Source: Deltaproteobacteria bacterium | GTDB taxonomy: Bacteria; Myxococcota_A; Polyangia; GCA-2747355 | Direction: 5' to 3' | Length of the DNA: 64,000 nucleotides | Assembly (NCBI GenBank): GCA_020633415.1 | Contig: JACKDQ010000013.1 | Span: 43,883-107,882 of the forward strand | Shown: positions 23,597 through 31,629 of the stretch, one piece after another | Layout: each line of letters begins with the position of its first letter | Position numbering within the stretch: position 1 is the first letter of the stretch | The notes under the pieces: model-generated | The model's input: only the letters and a program-made list of their open reading frames with translations | Database searches by the model: none | What the model was told of the DNA's origin: nothing | Made by a program: the position numbers and the translations under genes

Positions 23597-24127
23597 ATGG
23601 AGAACCTGTTTTTTCACCCCAAAGTTGTTCACCTGCCGATCGCCCTCGCCGTATTGATGCCACTGATTGCCGGCGGCCTACTGCTGGCCTGGTGGCGAAA
23701 ATGGCTCCCGCCCCGCAGTTGGCTGCTGGCGATCGCACTGCAAGCGATCTTGGTCGGCTCGGCAATCATCGCACTGCAAACCGGCGAAGCCGAAGAAGAC
23801 CGCGTCGAACGCATTGTCGCCAAGCCGGCGATCAAAAAACACGAGGAAGCCGCCGAGGTCTTCGTCTGGGTCGGTGCCGGCGTGCTGGGGCTAATGCTGG
23901 TCGCCTTGGCCGTCAGTCGCGGCAAAGCTGGGCTGCCAGCGGCGGCACTGGCCACGCTGGGCACACTCGCCGTGCTGGGACTGGGGTATCTGACCGGCAA
24001 CGCCGGCGGCGATCTCGTCTATCGCCACAATGCCGGCGCCGCATACACGGGATCGCTCAAAGGCGCACCGCAGTCGCCAGCTGCAACACCCAAGCATCAC
24101 GACGATCACGACGATCACGACGACTAG
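23597..24127 (+). CDS. DUF2231 membrane protein with His/Asp-rich tail
   Basis: 176 residues from ATG 23597, which has a well-spaced GGAG; an earlier ATG at 23564 has none. The start LFFHPKVVHLPIALAVLMPL is the DUF2231 signature (HP-x-x-VH-x-P). Four membrane segments follow. The segment linking the middle helices is charged (EAEEDRVERIVAKPAIKKHE) and also typical of the family, which is often linked to heme or redox proteins. The last ten residues HHDDHDDHDD are an unusual metal-binding-like tail. The gene is divergent from the membrane LuxR regulator. Confidence 0.75.
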   Translation: MENLFFHPKVVHLPIALAVLMPLIAGGLLLAWWRKWLPPRSWLLAIALQAILVGSAIIALQTGEAEEDRVERIVAKPAIKKHEEAAEVFVWVGAGVLGLMLVALAVSRGKAGLPAAALATLGTLAVLGLGYLTGNAGGDLVYRHNAGAAYTGSLKGAPQSPAATPKHHDDHDDHDD

Positions 24128-24210
24128 CATGCGCACTCGAGCTCAAATTGCGTGGACGATCATGTAGACCCGTTTCCAGGTGTACTCAGGAGGATCCCCT
24201 CCAACGTCAT

Positions 24211-24618
24211 TCACCACGGATGCGCCTCGAGCTTGCGACGGATCGCATCACGGGCCTCGCGGAAACGCATCAGCATCTGCTCGCGCGAAAGCGAAGGATC
24301 GTCGCTCGCCGGATCGGCGATCGGCCAATGGTAGCGCTCAGCTGCGCCGAGGAACGCCGGGCAGACCTCTTCCGCACAGAGCGTGGTCACCACCTTGACC
24401 GTTGCCGGGTCGATGGTTTGCACCGCTTTGGAAACGTGGGTGGTCAAATCGACGCCAATCTCGCTCATGACTTCGATCGCGTAAGGATTAACACTACTCG
24501 GCTGGCTGCCGGCACTCTGGATGTGTGCGCCCGCGCCCAGCAGCAGCCGCGCCAGCCCTTCGGCCATCTGACTGCGCGCCGAATTGGCCACACAGAGAAA
24601 AAGGATTCCACGGTCCAT
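24211..24618 (-). CDS. arsC: Arsenate reductase, low-molecular-weight phosphatase / thioredoxin-coupled type
   Basis: 135 residues from ATG 24618; the longer open frame upstream overlaps the VOC gene on the other strand and lacks family sequence. The P-loop is LFLCVANSARSQMAEG (Cys9, Arg15). The relay cysteines are Cys81 and Cys86 in TTLCAEEVCPAF, matching the Cys10/Cys82/Cys89 arrangement of S. aureus ArsC. The general-acid loop is PIADPASDDPS. Arsenate is reduced to arsenite through a Cys9-Cys81-Cys86 cascade and thioredoxin. It is divergent from the VOC gene (87-base gap). No arsenite efflux gene is adjacent; ArsM, 4 kb away, could process the product. Confidence 0.85.
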   Translation of the reverse strand: MDRGILFLCVANSARSQMAEGLARLLLGAGAHIQSAGSQPSSVNPYAIEVMSEIGVDLTTHVSKAVQTIDPATVKVVTTLCAEEVCPAFLGAAERYHWPIADPASDDPSLSREQMLMRFREARDAIRRKLEAHPW

Positions 24619-24705
24619 CGGCGCTGTTCTACCTTGCGATCGACAGGCTGTCCAACAGCGAACCGCATCTCGCAACAGAGCGCCGAGTTGGGCCAGAGGG
24701 ATCCG

Positions 24706-25122
24706 ATGGAAGAGCGAACCGATCGCACCGCCCCCCCGCAACATGTGCTGACGATCTTGGCCGTCGCGAATCTCGATCGATCGACGCGATTTTACGAGCA
24801 AGCCTTCGGCTGGCCAGCCACTGTGCGGGTACCGGTCTATGTTGAGTTCGAGCTGCCCGGCGGTCAGCGGCTGGGGGTTTACGACCGTGAGGGGTTTGCC
24901 AGAAACACCGGCGTGCTGCCCAGCAAGGTTGCCCCAGAAGGGATCAGCGGCACCGAAATCTATCTACGCTGCGCTGACCTCGATACAACGATCTCGCGCC
25001 TCGAACAAGCCGGCGCCCGCGCCCTTTCGGCCAAAGCGCTGCGCCCTTGGGGCGATGAAGCGGCCTACTTCGCCGATCCCGATGGCAACGTGCTTGTGGT
25101 AGCCCGCACCGTGCCGTCGTAG
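24706..25122 (+). CDS. VOC-family (glyoxalase/bleomycin-resistance fold) protein
   Basis: 138 residues starting at ATG 24706. The fold signature is visible: VLTILAVANLDRSTRFYEQA at the start, VEFELPGGQRLGVYDREGFA, then IYLRCADLDTTISRLEQAGA and EAAYFADPDGNVLVVART at the end. These are the two beta-alpha-beta-beta-beta halves. The C-As lyase ArsI, a relative, needs a vicinal cysteine pair, and that is absent here, so the role in arsenic chemistry suggested by the neighbour arsC is unsupported. The substrate is unknown; metal ligands would be His and Glu positions I cannot assign with certainty. Confidence 0.75.
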   Translation: MEERTDRTAPPQHVLTILAVANLDRSTRFYEQAFGWPATVRVPVYVEFELPGGQRLGVYDREGFARNTGVLPSKVAPEGISGTEIYLRCADLDTTISRLEQAGARALSAKALRPWGDEAAYFADPDGNVLVVARTVPS

Positions 25123-25132
25123 CCCAAAACGC

Positions 25133-25789
25133 TTAGGGCAACGGCGCGCGGGTTAGCCGATTGATCGCCTCGATCAGTTGCGTCGAAGTCTGCTTGGTCG
25201 AGAGCCCCAGCGGGCAACTTTCCAGCGCGGCGAGTGCCTCGAGCGTCTGCCGACGATCGGCGTCGAATTGACTGTCGTAGACCAGCTCGCCGCGCGTCAC
25301 ATAGCCTCGGTCCTTCAGCCGTCGTTCGCTGCGGAAACCGTTTTCCGTAACCACCACCGTCGGACTGAGCGTCTGCCGCAAGTCGCGGTCGTATTGATGG
25401 ACCCATTGGCGCTGCGAAAGGATCACCCCGGCTGTCGACCGGTGGGTGTCGACTTCGAAATCAACGGTTGTGTTGTCAGCTTTGACAAACATCTGCACGT
25501 CGAAGTCGCCGATGCGCGTTCGACCACACCCATCGCCGGCCGGAACATACGATTGCGCATCGAGCATCGGCTTGACCCGCTGTTTGATCAGAATTCGATA
25601 ACCTTCAGCACTCGAGCCGCTGATCTTGACGCGGCGGTGTACGCTCGGCTGAACCTTGTATTTGGCCAGATACGCCACGCGACCGCTGACAGCGTCCTGC
25701 CGCGCGCGCTTGACCTTGACCTTGGGCGCGTCGGCCCAGGCCGATCCACTGATCAGGGCACACAGCGCGATCGTCCCGATAGTGTTCAT
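25133..25789 (-). CDS. Exported protein of unknown function
   Basis: 218 residues from ATG 25789, which has an AGGAAA site and is followed directly by a signal peptide (core TIALCALISGSAWA, then DAPKVKVK). The frame is open upstream but without a signal. The mature protein is basic, with alternating beta-like segments (RIGDFDVQMFVKADNTTVDFEVDTH, read as separate strands) and two cysteines. No family is recognised. The stop lies 11 bases from the convergent VOC gene stop. Confidence 0.6.
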   Translation of the reverse strand: MNTIGTIALCALISGSAWADAPKVKVKRARQDAVSGRVAYLAKYKVQPSVHRRVKISGSSAEGYRILIKQRVKPMLDAQSYVPAGDGCGRTRIGDFDVQMFVKADNTTVDFEVDTHRSTAGVILSQRQWVHQYDRDLRQTLSPTVVVTENGFRSERRLKDRGYVTRGELVYDSQFDADRRQTLEALAALESCPLGLSTKQTSTQLIEAINRLTRAPLP

Positions 25790-25988
25790 GTTTTCCTGTG
25801 CTCCACGCCCCACAAATGTGCAAGCCCCAGGCCAACAAAAACGCCAATCGTTGATGAGGCTTTGCCCCTCGCCACCGTCTCCCATTTTTGGACGATGGCG
25901 CTTCAGAGCCGCGAAAGCGGGTCAGAGGCTGCTGCGGGCAGCGGAACGCGTTCCACTTAGGCTGGCGATCAAAATAGGCGTTGGCGCG

Positions 25989-26150
25989 CTAACGCGACCC
26001 CGCCGCCATGCGGTCGGTGCGCGATAGCCGGCGAATGATGCGCCATGCGGCCCAAGCACTCGCGCAGCCAAGAACCAGCGCCGCGAAGATAACGCCCGGC
26101 GCAAAGAGCAGCACGCTGACAAACATCTGCAAGCTATGCGGTGTGTCCAT
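25989..26150 (-). CDS. Small single-span membrane protein
   Basis: A 53-residue frame from ATG 26150 with a GGGGG/AAGGGGG site upstream. After seven polar residues a hydrophobic stretch (FVSVLLFAPGVIFAALVLG, about residues 9-27) forms one transmembrane helix. A basic tail, RIIRRLSRTDRMAAGSR, should stay in the cytoplasm. This layout, the ribosome site and the lack of any other gene here support it. Function unknown; resembles small cytochrome-oxidase-assembly or stress-type membrane peptides only in shape. Confidence 0.5.
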   Translation of the reverse strand: MDTPHSLQMFVSVLLFAPGVIFAALVLGCASAWAAWRIIRRLSRTDRMAAGSR

Positions 26151-26494
26151 CCGGAGCCCCCTTTTTCCGCGGCCGCCGATCGCGGCCTCACCAAAACATC
26201 AACCGTAGCGCCTTAGAGGCTACCCAAGATGGCCTCCGCGAACGATGACAACTATCAGCAAACTGCCAGTTGATTTGCGCTCAACGGCAATGCGCGCCGA
26301 CGCACCCGGGAGCGCTCACGCGAAAACAGCTGCGCGTCGTGTGATCCGCAGTCGTCGATCTTTCCACGGTGGATGGAAGTATCAGACGTCGTGATCATTC
26401 CCAATGCGTCAGGATCACAGGAAAGTCGACTTCAATAGCGCTGGCACAGACGTTGCTTTTCTGTGGCACGCAGAATTGCACAGGAGCCCTGCCA
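26151..26494. other. Divergent intergenic region with inverted repeats
   Basis: About 344 bases. GGCCGC-loop-GCGGCC at 26171-26187 lies in the leader of the small membrane protein gene. A weaker hairpin (GTAGC ... GCTAC) sits at 26205-26223. The rest shows no coding signal; promoters for both flanking genes must be here. Confidence 0.35.
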
Positions 26495-28018
26495 ATGAAG
26501 CCGCACCATATTACTGTCGCCGCAGCCATCGGCATCACCGCTACGCTGCTCTGTGGACAGGCCTTCGCCGAAGCCGAGGCGACGCCCGAGCCGCAGATCG
26601 TTCAAGACGGCAACCGTCGGATCATCAAGAACCACCCACAGCCCTTTGACTACGCCTGGGTGACAATGGCTGAGCTAGCCCAGCAGGGTTCAGCGGCGAG
26701 CAATTCGGCTAGCGTCGGCAAAGAGCAGCCCGCGCTGCCCGGCAGCTGGGGTAGCGCGATCGCCAATACCTTCCACCCGCTCAACCCGCAAGCGATGAGT
26801 CTGCATGCCGGCGACAGCGGCGAGCCGATGACAACGATGGCCAGCTGGGCGATCAATACCGTCGGATCGGCACGCACGCGCGGCGCGCTGATCCTCAATC
26901 AGGTTTCGCTGGTCGACGGCCTGCCGAGCACGCTTTCGCCCGGTGTTGCAGAATTCGAAGGCAAAGATCCCCTCGCCCATCAAGGCGTCGGCCTGAACGC
27001 GGCGGGCGACAAACTGATCGTTGCCGGTGGTAACCGCGTCAACATCTCGCGCAACAACCCCGCGGCAAAGTCCGTGTTCGAGATCGACGTGCGGACCGGC
27101 AAGAGTCAGAAGGTCGCCGAGGCACCGTTGGCGACGATCGCCCCGGCGGTCACAGCAACCAAGGACCAGATCTTTATCGCCGGTGGGTATGCGCCACGCG
27201 ACGGCGGCGGCGATGGTTTTCACGGCGGGCCGCTGCGCAAGCTGCAGATCTACGACAAGACCACCAAACGCTGGTCGATCCACGACCTGCCCAGTGCGGG
27301 TGTCAGCGGCCGCCTGCGTTTCGTCTCCGACGTGCAGCTCAGCGAACGTGGCGCCGTCTCGAAACGCAATTACTTGGTGATGTTCGGCGGCACCCAACAA
27401 AGCGATAGCCCCCCTCACGGCGACCATCCGCGCAGCGAACCAAGCGACAAGGTGCTCGTCGTCGACCTGCAGACCCAGCGATCGCAGGAAATCCAGCTCG
27501 AAAACGCACGCTCCCAACCAGCGGTACTCGTGCGCCATACAGTGATCGGTCCCGAGATCGTCTTTGTCGGCGGCCACTCGGGATCGACCGAAGCTCACGG
27601 CGAACGCGGTGCCGCGATCAACACCGTCGAGAGCTACAACCTGCGACTCAACGCCTGGCACCGCGGCATCATGCCGCGCTCGCATCCCGACAAGGGTGTG
27701 TCGACCTCCGGCGTCGCCGGATCGCATATCAACGGCACGGCCGTCGAGCAACTGCACCGCCTATTCGTCGAGATCGGCGCCTACGACGCCAGTACGCGTT
27801 GTTTAGCCTTCGACGGCCGCGGCCTGCGCCTGCAAACAACACGCAACATGGGCGTCAACCTCAAGGCCCAGCTAACGACGACCTCGCTGTTGGTCCAACG
27901 CAGTACGGGCTGTGTGCTCAGCGACCACGGCACGATCTGGATCGGCCGCCAACGCCACCCTCAACAAGCGCTCAACGCCTGGAAGCAGCAGTTCAAGACC
28001 GTCGGTCGGCTGCGCTAG
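26495..28018 (+). CDS. Exported Kelch-like beta-propeller protein
   Basis: 507 residues from ATG 26495 (AGGAG upstream); the longer frame is not used because a clean signal peptide begins here (core AAAIGITATLLCGQAFA, then EAEATPEP). The mature protein repeats Kelch-type blades: KLIVAGGNRVNISR, QIFIAGGYAPRDGGG, YLVMFGGTQQSDSP and EIVFVGGHSGSTEA, each followed by a segment such as LQIYDKTTKRWSIHDLP. Six-bladed Kelch proteins include oxidases and adhesion scaffolds. No catalytic copper-oxidase residues are evident, so a binding role is more likely. It stands alone on its strand. Confidence 0.65.
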   Translation: MKPHHITVAAAIGITATLLCGQAFAEAEATPEPQIVQDGNRRIIKNHPQPFDYAWVTMAELAQQGSAASNSASVGKEQPALPGSWGSAIANTFHPLNPQAMSLHAGDSGEPMTTMASWAINTVGSARTRGALILNQVSLVDGLPSTLSPGVAEFEGKDPLAHQGVGLNAAGDKLIVAGGNRVNISRNNPAAKSVFEIDVRTGKSQKVAEAPLATIAPAVTATKDQIFIAGGYAPRDGGGDGFHGGPLRKLQIYDKTTKRWSIHDLPSAGVSGRLRFVSDVQLSERGAVSKRNYLVMFGGTQQSDSPPHGDHPRSEPSDKVLVVDLQTQRSQEIQLENARSQPAVLVRHTVIGPEIVFVGGHSGSTEAHGERGAAINTVESYNLRLNAWHRGIMPRSHPDKGVSTSGVAGSHINGTAVEQLHRLFVEIGAYDASTRCLAFDGRGLRLQTTRNMGVNLKAQLTTTSLLVQRSTGCVLSDHGTIWIGRQRHPQQALNAWKQQFKTVGRLR

Positions 28019-28067
28019 CGCACCCCCTCACGAGGCGCGAGGAACGCTCACGTGGCTGGCGAAGGCG

Positions 28068-28661
28068 CTAGCTGCAACACCCATCGGGCAGCTTGCCGTC
28101 GCGGCGCGGTTCGCAGCCGATCACGCGCTTTCGCCGATCCAAGGCGATCTCACAGCAATCTTCAAGGGCGGCGCGCAACAGCTGACGCCCGCGCTGAACG
28201 CGCGACTTCATGCCGGACAACGAGATGCCGATCATTTCCGCTGCCCGCTTTTGCGTGAGTCCCTCGAGCTCGGTCAGCGTCAGCGCCTCGCGGTAAGGTG
28301 ACGGCAGCATCGAAACGAACAACGCGGCATAGATCGCCACTTCAGCCTCAACCGCCTGCTGCTCGAGATCTTCATCGGGCAATTCGCCAGCATCGTGCTG
28401 ATCGTCCGGCGGCAGTCGACGCGCCACCGCGCGGAGGTGTTCGGCGACGGTGTTTCTGGCGACGCGATAGACCCATGCGCCAAAGCGCTGGCCGTCGCGG
28501 ACACTCGGCAGGCCGCGCTGAACGCGCAAAAAGATCTCCTGGAGCACGTCCTCAACGTCGGCTTCGCGCACGCGCCGAGCGACAAACGGACGCAGTTTGG
28601 ACTGCAGTACGCCCCAGGCTTGTTCACTTGTCAGATCAGCGGGAGCCAGCGAATCGATCAT
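28068..28661 (-). CDS. SigZ-like ECF RNA polymerase sigma factor with Cys-rich tail
   Basis: 197 residues; ATG 28661 overlaps the arsM stop (ATGA), so translation is coupled. Region 2 is DVEDVLQEIFLRVQRGLPSV and RFGAWVYRVARNTVAEHLR; region 4 is LTELEGLTQKRAAEMIGISL with SGMKSRVQRGRQLLRAAL. After region 4 the tail carries DCCEIALDRRKRVIGCEP and ends in GCCS, as in SigZ proteins. No anti-sigma gene is adjacent. Given the operon with arsM, the five tail cysteines may bind arsenite or another soft metal and control activity. That is inference; the sigma-factor assignment itself is secure. Confidence 0.85.
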   Translation of the reverse strand: MIDSLAPADLTSEQAWGVLQSKLRPFVARRVREADVEDVLQEIFLRVQRGLPSVRDGQRFGAWVYRVARNTVAEHLRAVARRLPPDDQHDAGELPDEDLEQQAVEAEVAIYAALFVSMLPSPYREALTLTELEGLTQKRAAEMIGISLSGMKSRVQRGRQLLRAALEDCCEIALDRRKRVIGCEPRRDGKLPDGCCS

Positions 28662-29488
28662 CCTGGTGTTTCCTCTGAGCAACAAGATGGCCCACAGCAG
28701 CTCGCCGCGCCAGGCTTGATCGCCTGGATGCTCGCCGAGGCGACATAGCGCTCGACCCCCGAACCGGGCATCCAGTCGGCGATAAACTGCCGGCTGGCTT
28801 CGCTGACCTCGATGGCGATCGAGACGAAGCCAGCGCTTTCCAGCAGATCGCGAACCGTCGCCACATCCGCCGCACCGGCAACACAACCGGTCAGCGCATT
28901 CACGTCGCGTTCGAGTGCCGCCGGTAGTTTGGCGGTCGCGACAACATCGGAAATCGCTAGCCGACCGCCGGGCTTGAGCACGCGAAAGGCGTCGGCGAAC
29001 ACCGCCGCCTTGTCCGGACTGAGGTTGATCACGCAGTTCGAGAGAATCACATCGACGCAGCCGTCGGCCAGCGGCAAGTGCTCGATCTCACCCAGTCGAA
29101 AATCGACGTTGGTCGTGCCCAGCTCGGCGGCATTCTTGCGAGCCTTGGAAACCATCTCGGGGGTCATGTCGATGCCGATCACCCGCCCCGTCGGGCCAAC
29201 TTGCCGGGCGGCCAGAAAGCAGTCGAAGCCTCCGCCAGCGCCGAGATCGACAACCGTCTCACCCTCGCGCAGTGCGGCGATCGCTTGGGGGTTGCCACAG
29301 CCGAGACCCATGTTGGCGCCATCGGGTAGGCCAGCGAGGTCATCTTCCGAGTAGCCGAGTGCTCGACTTGCCTCTGGTCCAGGGCCACAGCCACCACCAC
29401 AGCAGCTGGACGCGCTGCCCCCAGCGATCTGCCCGTATTGTTGACGTACCGTGCTGCGAACGTCGTCGTCTTGCCTGGTCTTGCTCAT
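28658..29488 (-). CDS. arsM: Arsenite S-adenosylmethionine methyltransferase
   Basis: 276 residues behind a strong AGGAGG. SAM binding motif I is VVDLGAGGGFDCFLAA; motif II/III follow with GRVIGIDMTPEMV and ILSNCVINLSPDK. The conserved arsenite-binding cysteines are Cys64 (GLGCGNP), Cys152 (SNCVIN) and Cys202 (TGCVAG); the last two are 50 residues apart, as in Cyanidioschyzon ArsM (174 and 224). An N-terminal SSCCGGGC and a C-terminal SCCGPSCC add further thiols. The enzyme methylates As(III) to mono-, di- and trimethylated forms. It is the first gene of a two-gene operon with the SigZ-like factor. No ArsR gene lies next to it. Confidence 0.92.
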   Translation of the reverse strand: MSKTRQDDDVRSTVRQQYGQIAGGSASSCCGGGCGPGPEASRALGYSEDDLAGLPDGANMGLGCGNPQAIAALREGETVVDLGAGGGFDCFLAARQVGPTGRVIGIDMTPEMVSKARKNAAELGTTNVDFRLGEIEHLPLADGCVDVILSNCVINLSPDKAAVFADAFRVLKPGGRLAISDVVATAKLPAALERDVNALTGCVAGAADVATVRDLLESAGFVSIAIEVSEASRQFIADWMPGSGVERYVASASIQAIKPGAASCCGPSCCSEETPG

Positions 29489-29669
29489 CTGCGCTCCTCC
29501 TATCGATAAAGACGATGACCAAGGCCAATGGACGCAGGCGACGATGATCTATTTTCAAAAAGCGTAGGCGGTACCGCTCAAGGTCGAGCACTCAGCAGCG
29601 GTCGCCGCACGATCAGCGCCGCCCGCGCAACTTGACGGCCAGCTAGCGCTGACGTACCACTTCGGCGAG

Positions 29670-30806
29670 ATGCGGCGGCTTTCGCAAATGCGCTTCGGAT
29701 TGACCGAGGTGTCCGGTGCCCTGGGGGATCTCGGGACCTTCGTCCCCTTGGTCGCCGCGCTGATCGCCTTTTGCGGGCTCGATGGTGGCACGGTGTTGCT
29801 GTTTGCTGGGCTGTTCAACGTCGCCACCGGCCTGATGTTTAACCAGCCCCTGCCGGTTCAACCGATGAAGGCGATCGCCGCGGTCGCGATTGGCGAGGGA
29901 CTGGCGCGCACAGAGATCGCTGCGGCGGGTTTCGCCGCAGGAGCGATCGTGCTGTTCGTCGGTGTCAGCGGTCTGGTCGACCTGGTCAAACGCCTGACGC
30001 CTCACGCCGTGGTGCGCGGTATTCAATTGGGTGTCGGACTGAAGCTGGCAGCCAAGGGCCTAACGATGATCCTCAGCCTCGGCTGGTGGGGCACCAACAG
30101 CCGCTTGATCGGCATCGCCGGTGCGCTGCTGGTGCTATTGAGTTGGCGACGCCAGCGCTTTCCTACGGCGCTGGTGCTGTTCGTCTGCGGACTCGCGCTG
30201 GTCGTCGCCGGTGCGGCAACGCTTGGCGCTGTATCTTGGGGCTGGGGCGGGATCGAAACGCTTTGGCCCAACTTGAGCCAGTGGAAAAGCGGCATTCTGC
30301 GCGGCGCCTTGCCGCAAATACCACTGACCCTGCTCAACTCGGTGATCGCCGTCTGCGCGCTGTCCGAAGACTACTTTCCCGGACGGGGAATCGCACCGCG
30401 AACGATGGCGATCTCGGTCGGCCTGATGAATACCGTGTCGTGTATGTTCGGCGCAATGCCCGTCTGCCATGGGTCCGGCGGGCTCGCCGGCCAATATCGC
30501 TTCGGCGCGCGCACCGGCGGCAGCGTGGTGATGCTCGGCATCGCCAAGATCGCCTTGGCCCTCGCCCTCGGCTCCGCGGCAGGACCGTTGATGCAAGCCT
30601 TCCCTGCGGCCCTGCTCGGCGTGATGTTGGTCTCGTCGGGCATGGAGCTCACGCTTCCGGCGCGCGATTGCGCGCAGCGCGAAGCCTTCTTTGTCGCCGC
30701 GGCAACCGCGGGAGGCATCTTGGCGGTCAATACTTGGGTCGGCTTCATTGTCGGCCTCGCCGCCGGTATCGCCCTGCTACGCAAAGATCCCAAACAACAA
30801 GAGTAG
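29670..30806 (+). CDS. MOT1-type putative sulfate/molybdate transporter
   Basis: 378 residues with about ten membrane segments. SGALGDLGTFVPLVAALIAF and FNQPLPVQPMKAIAAVAI are the two hallmark motifs of the MOT1/SulP-related molybdate transporters, and the second-half counterpart NSVIAVCALSEDYFPG is present. Length fits the family. It would import molybdate (or sulfate) at the inner membrane. In this window the molybdenum enzyme at 44.2-46.5 kb is an obvious user of molybdate, but the genes are 14 kb apart. ATG 29670 follows GGCGAG. Divergent from arsM. Confidence 0.8.
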   Translation: MRRLSQMRFGLTEVSGALGDLGTFVPLVAALIAFCGLDGGTVLLFAGLFNVATGLMFNQPLPVQPMKAIAAVAIGEGLARTEIAAAGFAAGAIVLFVGVSGLVDLVKRLTPHAVVRGIQLGVGLKLAAKGLTMILSLGWWGTNSRLIGIAGALLVLLSWRRQRFPTALVLFVCGLALVVAGAATLGAVSWGWGGIETLWPNLSQWKSGILRGALPQIPLTLLNSVIAVCALSEDYFPGRGIAPRTMAISVGLMNTVSCMFGAMPVCHGSGGLAGQYRFGARTGGSVVMLGIAKIALALALGSAAGPLMQAFPAALLGVMLVSSGMELTLPARDCAQREAFFVAAATAGGILAVNTWVGFIVGLAAGIALLRKDPKQQE

Positions 30807-30824
30807 CTTCAACGCCGCACACCT

Positions 30825-31433
30825 TTAGCCCGGGCGCCTAAACGCGCGCCGCGACCGTTCGACCTCGGCGCGCACGACACAACCGGCGACGTGGTCGTTG
30901 ACCAGCCCCATCGCCTGCATGAACGCGAAAACCGTCGTCGGTCCAACAAATTTCCAGCCGAGCTTCTTGAGCGCTTTTGACAAGGCGACCGACTCGGCTG
31001 AGGTGGAAACCGTCTGTGGCTCGGCGCGCGTTGCGGGGTCGGCCTCGTAGCGCCAAAAGAAAGCGGCCAGCGAGCCGTGTTCGGCGACCAGCTCCTTGGC
31101 GCGCTTGGCGTTGTTGATTACCGCCTCGATCTTTCCGCGGTGGCGCACGATGCCTGCGTCACCGAGCAGCCGTTCGACGTCGCGCTGCCCATATCGCGCC
31201 ACCCGTTGGAAGTCGAAGCCGGCAAACGCGGCGCGAAAATTGTCGCGTTTGGCGAGAATCGTTCGCCAACTCAGGCCGGATTGAAAACTCTCCAAACAGA
31301 GCTTTTCAAACAGTCGCACGTCATCGCCCACGGGAAAGCCCCACTCGCGATCGTGATAGTCAAGGAATTCAGCTGCCGCTGCGCACCAACGGCAACGGGG
31401 TTTGCCGTCCGGCCCCTCTATCGTCTCGCTCAT
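30825..31433 (-). CDS. tag: DNA-3-methyladenine glycosylase I
   Basis: 202 residues, close to E. coli Tag in length and pattern. Shared blocks are FLDYHDREWGFPVGDD, LESFQSGLSWRTILAKRDNF, DAGIVRHRGKIEAVINNA and LSKALKKLGWKFVGPTT. The zinc-binding residues are retained: Cys in CRWCA and His in YHDREW at the N-terminus, His and Cys in NDHVAGC near the C-terminus. It removes 3-methyladenine from alkylated DNA, first step of base excision repair. It ends 19 bases from the convergent MOT1 gene. Confidence 0.95.
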   Translation of the reverse strand: MSETIEGPDGKPRCRWCAAAAEFLDYHDREWGFPVGDDVRLFEKLCLESFQSGLSWRTILAKRDNFRAAFAGFDFQRVARYGQRDVERLLGDAGIVRHRGKIEAVINNAKRAKELVAEHGSLAAFFWRYEADPATRAEPQTVSTSAESVALSKALKKLGWKFVGPTTVFAFMQAMGLVNDHVAGCVVRAEVERSRRAFRRPG

Positions 31434-31629
31434 CGTCTCAACACCCTTTTTTTGTCGTTAGCTCTCGTCATATCGCATCCGTTGGACGCAGCAGTGTACA
31501 CGAGGTGGCCGCCTATCGTTTAGTGATCACGATCGGTTGGTGCGAGCGCCGGAGCAATCGACGACGAAATGGCCCTATTGCCACGCGAGCCGCGCACGGC
31601 GATGCCCAAAAGCAGCGCCAGACGGTAAG

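Noticed and set aside
23692..24705. Upstream extension of the VOC gene's frame
   Set aside because: It crosses the DUF2231 and arsC genes with Arg-rich sequence; the VOC fold starts at ATG 24706.
26690..27757. 355-codon minus-strand frame across the Kelch-like gene
   Set aside because: Shadow in GC-rich coding DNA; the plus strand has a signal peptide, AGGAG site and Kelch motifs.
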